Positions 45,060-56,664 of a stretch of DNA of 64,000 nucleotides are shown here, one piece after another. The position numbers and the translations under genes are program-made. Origin of the DNA: Tethya wilhelma (taxonomy: Eukaryota; Porifera; Demospongiae; Tethyida; Tethyidae); contig CAXIPT010000052.1 in assembly GCA_964030475.1 (NCBI GenBank), forward strand, positions 32,929 through 96,928, in the 5' to 3' direction. Within the stretch, counting starts at the first letter, position 1. Every line of letters starts with the position of its first letter. The notes under the pieces are model-generated. The model made no database searches. It was not told where the DNA came from and was given only the letters and a program-made list of their open reading frames with translations.

Positions 45060-46120
45060 TAAAATTGTAAATATCTCAGCCTAGGAATACATGCTATATG
45101 AAAATTGGCATTACAATGAGATCTTTCTTATGATATATTTTTTTTCGAGATTTCAAAATGCCCATTTTTAGAAAACAAATTTCTCTGGACAATGGAATAT
45201 AGTTCATGGTATCAGACAAATTGGATAATCACAAACTTAGTGGAACACTTCTTTATTTGAAAGATCTCATTGAGCTGGTTGTAATGGTACCAATCCCAGC
45301 TTCATACGACCTTCCTAGGCTGAGATATCATTTCCAATATCGTTCAAAAATCTGCAGTAAATCTCCTCCCAATCGGTGTCGATTTTGGAATATTTGACTT
45401 AATAATATCTCAGCCTAGGAAGGTCGTATAACAATGGGACTAGCGCCATTGCAATCAGCTCAAAGAGATCTTTCAAATGGTATTCTTCATTTCAAATTTC
45501 AAACTTTTGAAAATGGCCATTTTCTGAAAAAAATCGCACTCGACCATGGGCTATAGTTCATGGTATGGGTCAAATTTGACAACAATAAATTTAGTGAAAC
45601 ACTTCACCATTTGAAAGATCTCATTGAGCTGGTTGTAATGGTACCAATCCCAGCTTCATACGACCTTCTTAGGCTGAGATATTATTTCCAGTATTGTTCT
45701 AAAATCTGCAGTAAATATGATGTCGATTTTGGAATATTTGACTTAATATCTCAGCCTAGGAAGGTCGTATAACAATGGGACTAGCGCCATTGCAATCAGC
45801 TCAAAGAGATCTTTCAAATGGTATTCTTTATTTCAAACTTTTGAAAATGGCCATTTTCTGAAAAAAAATCGCACTCGACCATGGGCTATAGTTCATGGTA
45901 TGGGTCAAATTTGACAACGATAAATTTAGTGAAACACTTCACCATTTGAAAGATCCCACTTAGCTGGTTGTAATGGTACCAATCCCAGCTTCATACGACC
46001 TTCCTAGGCTGAGATATGATTTCCAATATCGTTCAAAAATCTGCAGTAAATCTCCCTCCCAATCGATGTCGATTTTGGAATATTTGACTTAATAATATCT
46101 CGGCCTAGGAAGGTCGTATA
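45060..46120. repeat. ~360-bp tandem repeat with internal inverted segments
   Basis: About two and two-thirds units. Each contains gagctggttgtaatggtacc, cagcttcatacgacctt, aatctgcagtaaat, then the near-inverse atctcagcctaggaaggtcg and gcaatcagctcaaagagatc. So each unit can fold on itself. A diverged copy of the inverse part lies at about 3850-3960 in the NEK remnant region. Confidence 0.85.
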
Positions 46121-46163
46121 GCCCTAGCCCTAGCCCTAGCCCTAGCCCTAGCCCTAGCCCTAG
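46120..46163. repeat. telomere-like (CCCTAG)n run
   Basis: Seven consecutive copies of gccctag, hexamer period (TAGGGC on the other strand), directly at the end of the tandem-repeat block. The same hexamer occurs inside the foldback element of PIGS intron 15. Confidence 0.9.
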
Positions 46164-46217
46164 ATCTTTCTAATAGTGTATGTTTTTCAAAGTTTTGAAA
46201 GTGACCATTTTCCCTCN

Positions 46218-46752
46218 AGTTATTGTTTGCTACAAATACACCCATCAGAACACCTGGTAAGTATGTATACAAACAGGTACACAGTCTAATATAGCTAATA
46301 GATACATAACCTATAGCCTCGTCCCCAGGCTACATAACCTAGCAGGGGGTGGCGACTCCCATATGTACTGTACTTGGAGCCGCGACCGCGGTCAAGATCT
46401 TGACCGTCCAAAATTTCCATTTTGACCGTTGACTGTGACTAAAATTTGATTTTGACCGTTGACTGAGCGGCGAAATTCGCGCTTGACTGACGATCTTTAC
46501 CAACTTCGATCGTCTAAATTTCATTTTGACCGTTGACCAGCACTAAAACCTCATTTTGACCGTTGACCGTCATCTTGACCGCGGTCGCGGCTCCAAGTAC
46601 AGTACATATGGGAGTCGCCACCCCCTGCTAGGTTATGTAGCCTGGGGACGAGGCTATAGGTTATGTATCTATTAGCTATATTAGACTGTGTACCTGTTTG
46701 TATACATACTTACCAGGTGTTCTGATGGGTGTATTTGTAGCAAACAATAACT
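46218..46752. repeat. perfect-looking palindrome with 181-bp arms
   Basis: Left arm 46218-46398 (begins agttattgtttgctacaaat) and right arm 46572-46752 are reverse complements over 181 bases with no mismatch found by eye. The 173-base centre holds imperfect copies of attttgaccgttgac. An N is immediately left of the palindrome (46217). It is either a foldback mobile element or an assembly-generated inverted duplication. Confidence 0.88.
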
Positions 46753-46914
46753 ACCAGGAGCAGTGATTGTATTGGCCACGAAGATGTTGTTATTGCCCAC
46801 ATTAAAGACAACAAGGAAAGGAGGTCATACATCAATAACACCAGTCGTGAATGCCATGAATATATAGAGGGCAATAAATAACATTAATATTTAACCCTAG
46901 TAGTAGTGGATAAA

Positions 46915-49158
46915 ATGGCAGCAATGAGTGCAGTGAAGCCTGTACTATCTGTTACCAGTGTCTCATTATTGATCTTAACACTGTGCCCAGCTATCTCTCT
47001 GTGCAGTGCTTGTAGCCATGGTGATATAAGACTGGTGGATGGTAATACAACAATAAATTCTGTCAGTGGACTTGTGGAGCTGTGTGTCAGTGGAACATGG
47101 AGGAGAGCATGTGCTGATCTGTGGGACAGTGGGATTGAGGGACTTGCAGCATGCAGACACCTTGGATGTGACAATAGTTGTAAGTTACTTGAGATCAGGT
47201 ACAATAATTAGCTGTGTAAGACTTTCTTCTTACACACAGGGACTGATTCCACCTACAGAGAAGGAATGGGAACTGAGAACAGTGTTTACATTGATATTTG
47301 TAATTTCTTTGACAGAAATTTACTTGAATGTCGCCATTCATTAAACTACAATTGCACTGGTCAAAGAGAAATAGGAGTGACATGTACCACTGGAGGTATA
47401 AGTTAGATAATTAATAAACAATTTCTACCAAGTCACTGTTAATGGTACTGTTAATGGTGCTGTTCTAACACTGCAGCAGCTGTAACTCAATCGAGAAGTC
47501 TAAACCTACAGACTGGACAAGTTCAGTCCAGGTCTCTATTGCTGTCATGGCAGCCAACAGACAACATTAGTCTCTCTGACTACCATGTGACCTGTGACCC
47601 TGGTGGACATTCTTATACCACCTCAAACAGAACACTTTTGATACCAAACCTTCAGCCATATAACACATACACTTGCTGTGTATCGACTGTTGAAACTGAA
47701 ATTACTGATTGTAATGTTATTCAAGAAGAGAGTACAGGTTGTATTAATGTCACCACACTAGAGGAAGGTAAGTCACTTTAAACAGATGTACTTTATAAGA
47801 CAAAGTTTAATATATTTTTCTCTAATAGCTCCATCACACCTAGGAGTTCAAATTTGTAGTCCAACTTTCAGTATTTATTTTGCTGACATATTTCCCTCCC
47901 AATCTAGTTCCCCCTGGTCCCCCAGAGGATGTCCTGGTAACCAGTGTCTCCTCCACCTCAGCAGTCCTGGGCTGGACTGGACCTGCCAACACCAATGGTC
48001 CTCTGACGGGATACAACCTCAGCTGCTCCCTCTATGGCGATGATGTCACCACCCCTTCTGATGATGTCACCACCCCTCCTGATGCTGTCACCATTCCTCC
48101 AGCTGCCACCACCCACTGGCTGGGAGGTCTCTCTCCCAACACCCACTACAGCTGTTGTCTCTCAGCAGCCAATGCAGCTGGCAGTGGGCAGGAGAGATGT
48201 GTCAGCTTTATTACTGATACAGGTATTAATAATTTTCAGTGAAGATGTCTTAGTTCGATCAATTCTCTCTCTCCTCCAGTAACTACAATATTTACCACAG
48301 TACACGCAACTACAGTATCTCATGTTCAAGAGGCTATGTCATCTATAGGTAATGATTAATTCTATTAAAATTTCATCTTCTGATACATTCACTAATCCCA
48401 GTATTGGTCTCCCTCTCTCTTAGCATTAGCAGCTGGGGTCACCTCGGCTGGTGTGCTGATGGTGATAGCAACACTGGTTGTCATAGCAACAGTAGTGCTG
48501 GTGGTGTGTGCTAAGAGACAAACCAAAAAGAACAGGTACACACACACACACTGAACTACCTTGAATATCCTAGTTTGTGTTCCTGGTACATTTATTTTTC
48601 ATAGTAAACATTTCTATCCAGTGTGTTCACTTCAATTTATCACTGAAAACAGGCAGAAAAAAAATTATTTTACTAAAAAGAAACCTGCATGAAAAATCAT
48701 TGATCCATGATTCCACCATTCATTTCTCTACATGCAGTGATGCCCCTAAGGAGCAGCAACATGTCTATGAGGAGATGGACTGTGCTGATCAGAAGAAGGC
48801 CGACCACAATCCTCAGACACCATCAGGTGGTGGAGATGATGCTGTTCGCTATCATCCCTCCTCACGGCAGCTGCCCAGCACCACCAGCCTCACCCCCCAG
48901 CTGCCTCAGAGGAACTACCTCAGAGATGAGGTCTTCATGGATGAGCTGTCCCACACTGGACAGAGCAACAAGGGAGGTGTTGAACTGGAGGCTGAGAATA
49001 AAGTGTACCAGCCACTGATCCCCCCACGACTCTACCAGGTCAAAGAGGGGGGCCAGGAGGCGGCCTACCAAGGCCTCACCTACCCTACGTCACCTCCTGA
49101 GGAGAAGGACAACCATGAGGACTATGAACCTGTCACTTTTATAGATGGTGTAAAATAA
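46915..49158 (+). CDS. SRCR-FN3 receptor 1 (1 SRCR, 2 FN3, TM, signalling tail)
   Basis: Seven exons: 46915-47179, 47240-47395, 47477-47767, 47908-48222, 48280-48348, 48424-48535, 48738-49158; 542 aa. A signal peptide (hydrophobic LLILTLCPAISLCSA) precedes one scavenger receptor cysteine-rich domain (IRLVDG, ELCVSGTWRRACADLW, ACRHLGCDNS, EIGVTC) split over exons 1-2. Two fibronectin-III domains follow (SLLLSWQPTDNISLSDYHV; SSTSAVLGWTGP), one per phase 1-1 exon, then a Thr/Ser stalk and a transmembrane helix (AGVLMVIATLVVIATVVLVV) before KRQTKK. The tail has VYEEM (YxxM, PI3K-SH2-like), LPQRNYLRDEVF, VYQPLIPPR (with a PxxPxR SH3 ligand), AYQGL and DYEPV. This is a type-I surface receptor probably signalling through phosphotyrosine. 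Ligand unknown. Confidence 0.88.
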
Positions 49159-49760
49159 GTCACTTGTCTGTGGTAGTTCCCATAGAGATGGTGTTTGTTT
49201 ATTTTCTGTATAATGTTTTTGTTAATGAAAGCTGTTTATTGCGTACATGTACACATGTTAACGTTACAATAAGGTCATTATGGTCAAGATCACTTGATTC
49301 ACATATGCATAATACGAGCAGGGACTATAAGGGGAGAGTCATGACCTCTGTGACCTCACATATATAGCTGGCTGTACTGGTGATAACCACAACAGGCTAA
49401 TGGCTTATCAGGAGGTTTGCTTTAGTTGTCAAAACAAACTCAAGTGTTGACAACAACAGATTGCTCCATAAATATACCATTATATGAGCTCCATGGTGTT
49501 TGTCAAGGTATAGCCCCCATGTATATAATGGGTCTCATCTGATGATAGCTGTGTACACTGTTAGTAGTTTCACATTGGCATCACTGTCACTCTGAGAAAA
49601 CATCCAGTGATTAATATACTACCGGAGCTGGTGTAGACATACAACTGCAGGATGTAGGCCAGGCAATCAGCCATATAGTCTGAGGAGCTGTTTACAATAT
49701 CAAGTCAAATAATTATTGCAAGAGAATTAATTCTTAAGCAACAGACCATCACATAATATC
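49159..49760. other. intergenic between cluster genes
   Basis: I looked for SRCR- or FN3-coding exons here, because the next gene lacks an extracellular part, and saw none: no conserved WxxAC or WSPP/WQPP words in any frame. The stretch is AT-rich and anonymous. Confidence 0.5.
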
Positions 49761-50614
49761 ATGGCCCTCCAGGAGTACTATACCAGTGAGTGTATTATGT
49801 AGTATGGTTAAGATAGAGAAAAGGGTATGTTATTATCATGCTAGCTATTATTCCACTCCCCCATAGTTCTATCAGGCAGTGGGGTGGTGGTGTCAGTGTG
49901 TCTACTGGTGGCAGTGGCTCTCTACACACTATCATGTTGCAGTGGCAACACAAAGTAAGTGAACAGGTTAATAATAATATCTAATAGGCATTGCGTATCA
50001 CATACCCTTTAGCTAGCTATAGATCTGTGCTGCTACTGATAAAGAATAAATACTTTTGCATGGGTACAGTCATATTTCTACACATAATTTATGTATGCAG
50101 GAAGTCGGGAGAACAGCCTGCCTATGAGGACATGAACTGTGGCAGTAAAGCCTCTGACCCTCAACCCTCACTAGGCGACAGTGGTCGTTACCATGACACC
50201 ACTCTGGTGACCCACCCACTAAATCCCCCCAGTGAGTACGAGACACCTGTGGTCAGAAGAGAGACGACTCCTGACCTGCCAAGAAGAGCTTATCTTCAAG
50301 ACAGAGAATTTGTCCGCTCGCTGCACGAGTGTGAGCTCCCTGAGCTGCCAATGAGGGAGTACCTTGGGGACGATGACTTCCTGAAGGAGCTGAGTGCCTA
50401 CGACCAGCAGGTCCACCAAGGAGACACTGAGGGAGGGAGGGGCAAGGAGAGAGGGTCGGAGGAGAGACTGTACCAACCCCTGATCCCCCCTAGGCCAGGG
50501 GACCCCCTCAGCTCCCCCTACCAGACGCTGGTCCACCAGCAGGGGGAGGGAGAGGGAGAGGGGGGCCAGTTGGACTATGAACCTGTCATGTATTACAGTG
50601 TAGTTGACAATTGA
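49761..50614 (+). CDS. tail-only transmembrane adaptor of the SRCR-FN3 cluster
   Basis: Three exons: 49761-49785, 49867-49954, 50101-50614, phases 1 and 2 as in the receptors' TM and tail exons; 208 aa. The extracellular part is at most 8-11 residues (MALQEYYTILS), directly followed by a transmembrane helix (VVVSVCLLVAVALYTL) and a CC juxtamembrane pair that could be palmitoylated. The tail repeats the receptor motifs: AYEDM (YxxM), LPRRAYLQDREF, LPMREYLGDDDF, LYQPLIPPR, PYQTL, DYEPV. The layout is like LAT/PAG-type transmembrane adaptors (short ectodomain, palmitoylation site, many tyrosines), which dock SH2 proteins after receptor engagement. It could also be a truncated receptor whose upstream exons were lost. 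No conserved signal peptide is needed because the helix can act as an anchor. Confidence 0.75.
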
Positions 50615-51673
50615 AGTCAATGGTCTTAATTAATAATTTGTTTTCAAAGATAATATATTGAATCAGCAGTGCATGTTCTTATGGATGGTTCCACAAAGAG
50701 TTGTGTAAACATTCTTGGGTGTTTGATCCATGCATGCAGAAACAATTCTAGTGTGTGATGAGTGGTGTCCATTAATAGTGCAAAGCAAACAATTGAAGAA
50801 TGTGTGTTTGAATATTTCAAAAATCAGAAATTGGTGATTATGACTTTATAAGGCAGGATCATCAACTAATTATTGTTTTCATAGCTCGTGTAAATAGATG
50901 CATAAATTCATACAATTAAACATGTACACAATAATTATTGAAGAATGTGTGTTCAATGTTCTTACATTGAATGATGGAATTTCAGTTATGTCACTTCATG
51001 ATATCCTATAGTGTAAATGTGAACTGCTTCAATTTAGTCTGAAACTTTTATTCTGGATAGTTCCACCAGCAGTTGTGTTGGTTGAACCCCCAATAATTAT
51101 GTTTCAATGCAGGAACAGATCTGTATAGTAAGTGTGAGCAGTACTGGATGATGTGTCTCTTCACCAGTGGCGGATCCAGGGGGAGATCTAAGGGATCCAT
51201 GGATCCCCCCTTTCAGTTGAGACCTCGCATTATAATTAACTGTGGAGACTGGAAAAGTGCTTGTTGGAACCCCCCTTTCAACTTAAAATTAACAAAAGCA
51301 ACTCAAAATCTCACTAAATGGCAGTTATTTGTGAAAGATAATGTAGTTTCTGTCTCTTTCTCGCCGTTTTTTCGCCATTCAGGCCTTATTCTGGTAAAAT
51401 TTTAGCTGCACGCACGCTAAAGGGGAGGGGCTATACGACCGGAAGTGGGCGTGGCCAAGCAGAAATTTTTCGCGCGCTTCGCGCGCATTCATTTGAACCC
51501 CCCTTTTCAAAATCCTAGATCCGCCACTGTTCACATGTTTATTTCAATGTTCATCAACATTACAGATGGTTTTCTTACAGTGCAATATATGGTAAGCCTA
51601 ACACAATCATAGTTTAGATACTGTTATCATTCCATGAACAGACTATTTGTGCAAACTGGACATCTGTTGCAAA
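50615..51673. other. intergenic with one MITE
   Basis: There is no gene; apart from the element at 51165-51529 it is AT-rich. The last bases before the next gene (catctgttgcaaaatg) resemble those before the second large receptor, showing that the promoter-proximal parts were duplicated too. Confidence 0.5.
51165..51529. mobile_element. 365-bp MITE with CAGTGGCGGATC ends
   Basis: Left end cagtggcggatccagggg, right end ccctagatccgccactg when read with one gap (aatcctagatccgccactg); the termini are inverted repeats. The insertion is flanked by the direct repeat ttcac at 51160-51164 and 51530-51534. No coding capacity. The end sequence resembles that of non-autonomous hAT-like elements, although an 8-bp target duplication would be expected there and only five bases match. 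Confidence 0.8.
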
Positions 51674-54600
51674 ATGTTGGCAAGAGTTATGGTAGTGTGT
51701 TTGCTAGTGCTAGGGACAAGCATCACGATAACAGAGTAAGATCAGTACATTAACTGAGTTGAGTTAGGATGGAATTAATTACTACTGTACATACATCTAG
51801 TGGTTGTCATGGTACTGTGAGACTGGTGGGAGGTTCTGACAACTATGAGGGACATGTAGAGATGTGTGACTCTCAAAGTGTACAGAGGAGAGTGTGTGCT
51901 AGTAGGTGGCGTACAGCATATGAAGCAAGAGTGGTGTGTAGAGAACTTGGATGTCCTGATAGTAAGTTAAACAGTGAAGCTATACTACTAATCTTTTAAA
52001 ATGAATTTGCATTAATTTTTATGCATACATGCAGTATATAATAATAATTATTATTATAGGTACTAGTCTACATCGTGGCTACTGGCTAGGTTATGGGGTC
52101 CCAAACAGCATTCTTGTATCATCATGCAGTTCAACTGAAGCTGAACTAAATGACTGCTCTACAACACAAGGCTATGATTGCAGTAACACTAATGAAGTGG
52201 GTGTGGAGTGTGCTAAGAGAAGTATGTGTACATGCATGATTGTGCTTGCTTCACATCACCATAATTTTCTTATCTAGCTGTTTCAGTCACTTCAACTCCA
52301 GCACGAGTATCAGGTGTTTCAGCTAGCAACATCCGGTCAACATCACTGACCATTTCATACTCAGCATCTACAACATCCTGCACTACAACTGAAAGATGTG
52401 CAATAGTAGGATCATGCAGTAATGAGACTGTGTACTATGATACTCAATGTAGTGCTGTGTATACTACACATACAAGAACCACTAGCACAACTGGATTATT
52501 CACCACTGTAACAGGCTTACGATCATACACATATTATGAGTGTTGTGTTACAGCCAAAAATAGCATACACTCTGCATCTTCAAGGTGTATCAGAAGACAA
52601 ACCAGACGAGGTATTGCTACAATAGAGTTATGATTAAGAATTATTATTAAGAATTTCTCCCCTTCCCATGTATGCAGCCCCACCAAGTATGCCTCGAAGT
52701 CTTCAAGTGAGCAATATCCTATCTACTTCAATGGACCTATCTTGGCTGTCACCATTGTACAGTAGTGATCGACAGTCTGTTTCCAACTACCGTGTCACCT
52801 GTAGTAGTGGATACTCCAGGACAACATCAAGCATAAGATGGACAATATCAGGTCTTCGAGCATACACCAATTATCAATGCTGTGTGTTGGCCATTGGCAG
52901 TGAAAGTGGAGAGGAGGGATCAGCTGCCTGCATCTGGAGAAGAACAGGTTTGTGTGAGTAAATGAATGAGTAATAAATCAAGCCATGGTAATTTCCCTCC
53001 CAGCTTCAACGTGTCCACCATCAGACCTTCATAACCCCTCTAATTCTCCCACTACCTTGAGTCTGACATGGACTCGTCCTCCAACCAGTTGTCACAACAG
53101 ATTTGTTATTACAAACTACAACCTCAGTGTGTGTAATTCAAGTGGAGTTAGGCCATGTCAAGTGTTCACCACTAGATCAACAAGCTACACAGTGCCTGGT
53201 CTCCAGCCATACTACTACTATGATGTGTCTGTGGCAGCCTACACTGTAGCATGGGGACCATACTCTAGTTCTGAAAGATTTACAACACAACAGAGAAGTG
53301 AGTAAATTGTATTATGCATGAAAGTATGAATTCATTCAACCTGGCTCTTCCATTGTACAGCTCCAGCCAGAGCTCCTCAAGATCTCACTCTGGCTACTGA
53401 TGCCTCACCTCCCACTCGTCTTCTTATCTCCTGGAGTCCACCACCGCTGGTGGATCAGAGAGGAGTGATAACAGACTATTGGCTCACCATCACTAACGCA
53501 GATACTAGACGGAGAGTTTTACACAATTATAAACCTGTGGGGACATCTTACATTGCATACCTCAGTCCCCACTCCAACTACACTGTAGAAGTGGCTGCCT
53601 ACACTGTAGGAGTTGGGCCTTACGCTAGTGAGAGAGTCAAGATGCCTGAAGATGGTGCGGATTGTTTATTACATAAATTTTATTGTGGACAAGTTCTATT
53701 TTTTATCTATTGCCTCAGTGCCATCTGGTAGTCCAACCTCATTGTCACTGAGAGCTGATGATTCACGAACACTGGAAGTGTCATGGCAACCACCCCCTGT
53801 GGATCGGCAGAATGGAGTGATAAGAAGCTACAGGGTGAAGGAGTGTACATCAGGAGACTGTAGATATCACACTGCCACTGGATTAGCAACCACACTGAAT
53901 GACCTTCATCCATACTATGAGTACCATATATCAGTTGCAGCCTTCACTGTGGGACTAGGACCGTATACATTCAGAAGGATCATCCAAATGCCACAGGATG
54001 GTGAGTTGGAAACCGTGACAATGATGATAGCTAGCTTAGTATGTGCACTAACTAATTCTATATTTTATATGCAGTCCCAGAGGCAGCACCTCAAGACCTG
54101 ACCAGTGAGATAGACTCTTCAACCACGGCCCAGTTCTCCTGGAGACCACCTGCTATGATGTATCTGAATGGTGTGATCACAAAATACAGCATCTCTGTCA
54201 CCTCTTATGATGACAACAGCAACCACAGAGAACTGAACACAGATCAGACATACATTATACTCTCTGATCTCCATCCCTACTACACCTATACCTGGTCAGT
54301 GACTGCCTACACTCGGCTGGGGGGAGGACCCTCTGCTAATGAGACAATCAAGATGCCTGAAGACGGTAAATATTATGGATACACACAAGCATACACATAT
54401 GCAATACCAAAACTGATAAGTCGATTTTCTAAATTTTTTGAAAATAATGTGACATATTATAATAATATTCTGTGCACACACACACAGCTCCATCTGGGCC
54501 TCCCTCCAACCTAACCAGTGAACTCCTCAACACCACATCAGCTCTGCTGTCCTGGCAGCCCCCAGCTCCAGAGGACCAGAATGGAGAGATAAGAAGCTAC

Positions 54601-55770
54601 CAGGTCATCCTCAGCAACTCCTCCATGAGACAGGAGTACACTACCTCTGATACCTCCCTGACAGTGACACAGCTGGTGATCAATGGCACCTACCACTGGT
54701 CAGTAGCAGCCATCACCATAGCACTGGGACCTCACAGCCAAACCAACACACTCCACATACCACTGCCAAAGAGAAGTCAGTAGTCTGAAAGATATTTCAT
54801 AATCTTAATTATGTCCTAATCATAAATGTTCACACTGTGATTGTGCATTGAAAAGTTTAAATTTTAAAAAAAGAAGTAATATTTGGTGATGCTATTCTGT
54901 ACATGTAGGCAATGCTCTGGAAATAGGTGTGTACACCGCATTAGGGATCTCACTCCCGATCACCACTGTCCTGATAATCATTGCTGTGTGCTATGGATGC
55001 CGCAATAGTAGCCTGGGAGACAGACTGAAGAGGTACATATAGGGATGAACAATATACTATTATACCATTGGATTATCATGTGACATTGCTATATGCATGT
55101 GTGCAGTGCTAAGAAACAAGATGGAAAAAAGGCATCAGAAGATGATGAAGACAACAAGCCAGGCAATGCCTACTCTCTGAGGTTCTCTCTGGTTCACTTC
55201 AAACGCAGTAAGAAGAAAGGAGCTAAGCCCAGCCCAGAGATACCAGCAGCCTCTGAGGATCATTACGATGTACCAGCACCAATGCTGCCTGAAAGACGAT
55301 ATCTTGAAGACATTGATTTTGTAGTTGGAGAGTTTGACATGATCCTGAAGGCCCAGCCTGCCCTGCCAGAGAGAGGCTACCTCAAGGAAGAGGGAGAGAA
55401 AGGACTTGAGAAGGAGAAGAAAGCTATGGAGGAGATGGAGATGAAGGAACTAGGAGGCAAAGACTCGTCTCATCCAGCTGACAAGGACCAGGGTGCCAGT
55501 GAGTGCCACTACCAACCATTGCTGTTCTCCCATAGCAACAAAGGGTCCAGTGACTATGAGCCAGTGAAGATACAAAGCAGGGCCCCTATTGATCATGGCA
55601 GTAATGATTCAACTGGTCACTACCAGTCCCTTCTGGTCCAGCAAAGGCAGGAGGAGTCAACATATGCCCAGTTGAGAGCAGGCCAGCAGACAGCACCTCA
55701 GAGCAGAGCTAGGAAGAAGAGCAATGATAAAGAAATGGTGGTGCTTCAAAAACCAAGAGACCGCTGCTAA
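51674..55770 (+). CDS. SRCR-FN3 receptor 2 (1 SRCR, 7 FN3, TM, signalling tail)
   Basis: Twelve exons: 51674-51735, 51801-51961, 52060-52221, 52278-52610, 52678-52947, 53004-53297, 53361-53654, 53719-54000, 54075-54365, 54488-54775, 54909-55032, 55107-55770; 3225 nt, 1074 aa. Order: signal peptide (VMVVCLLVLGTSITI), SRCR (exons 2-3: GTVRLVGG, CRELGCPD, LVSSCSSTEAELNDC, VGVEC), seven FN3 domains, each on one phase 1-1 exon (exons 4-10), TM (LPITTVLIIIAVCYG) and tail. The first two FN3 domains are cysteine-rich (YECCVTAKN, YQCCVLAI); later ones end in GPYxxxxxxKMPEDG. Tail: HYDVPAPMLPERRYLEDIDF, LPERGYL, HYQPL, SDYEPV, HYQSL, STYAQL (the SDYEPV and STYAQL words fit the ITIM/ITSM pattern). It is a paralogue of receptor 3 downstream, with near-identical tails. 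Confidence 0.9.
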
Positions 55771-56664
55771 AAAGAAAAGAAAAAAAACTCAAACCTTTTA
55801 AACTAACATGGGGACGCAATAATAAACAACCTTAATGCTGAAGTTGTGTGCACTTGTCAATGTAAGGTCTTTGAATATAAACAGCTTTTAGAATTGCATA
55901 GCTACATTAGTGATATATCACATGTAGAACAATTAAAATTATCACAAATATGTAGATTACATTCACACACACATCAATATCAGCACAGTTTGTCTTAATT
56001 ATCAATGTTTGTGTTTTGATTTGAGCTATCATTAATTGAATATGTGTTCAATGCTCTTAAATTGTATGAAGTAGTTTCAGCAGTGTTCATTATATTCTAC
56101 AATGGTCATGTACTATAGTTTCAGGAACAGTTGTATAGTATGAGCATGCAATTCTGGAATGTTTCCTTACAGGAACAGTTTTAAAGTGTGCTAACAATAA
56201 AAAAAATAATAATAATTATTATTAATATTAAAAGAATGTGTTTCCAATAATAGGAGAGGATTTCAGGATGAGTCAGCCAGTGAGATAGGGGCCTAGTGTT
56301 TAGTGTAAATTTGAACTGTTCTACAGCATTCTATAACTTCTAGTTCTGTGATCAGTTGTGTAATGTGAACAATGTAAAATGTTTCAAGAAGGAACAATAA
56401 CTGTTCTAAGTGCATAATATTATGTCATAATGAACAATATTATAATTATGTCTCTTCATCTCAGAATGTACATTTCTGTGTTCATCAACATTACAGATTG
56501 TTTTCATAGAGTGCTATAATCAACATAATTTATGGTAAGAAACTGATACTGTTACCATTTTCTAAGCAAACTACCAATATTTGTGGGTTTTAAACTGCAC
56601 ATCTGTTGCAAATGAAGGCTTATTTATGAGCAAAGCAGTTTGAAATTCTAGGTTTGAAAGCAAA
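55771..56664. other. intergenic between receptors 2 and 3
   Basis: AT-rich, no gene or clear repeat element. Part of it (ttcatcaacattacagattgttttcat, split over about 56490-56516) matches the region upstream of receptor 2 (about 51545-51575), supporting tandem duplication including 5' flanking DNA. Confidence 0.5.

Noticed and set aside
46906..46914. Upstream GTG-initiated extension of SRCR-FN3 receptor 1
   Set aside because: The in-frame ATG at 46915 gives a normal signal peptide; non-ATG initiation is not needed.
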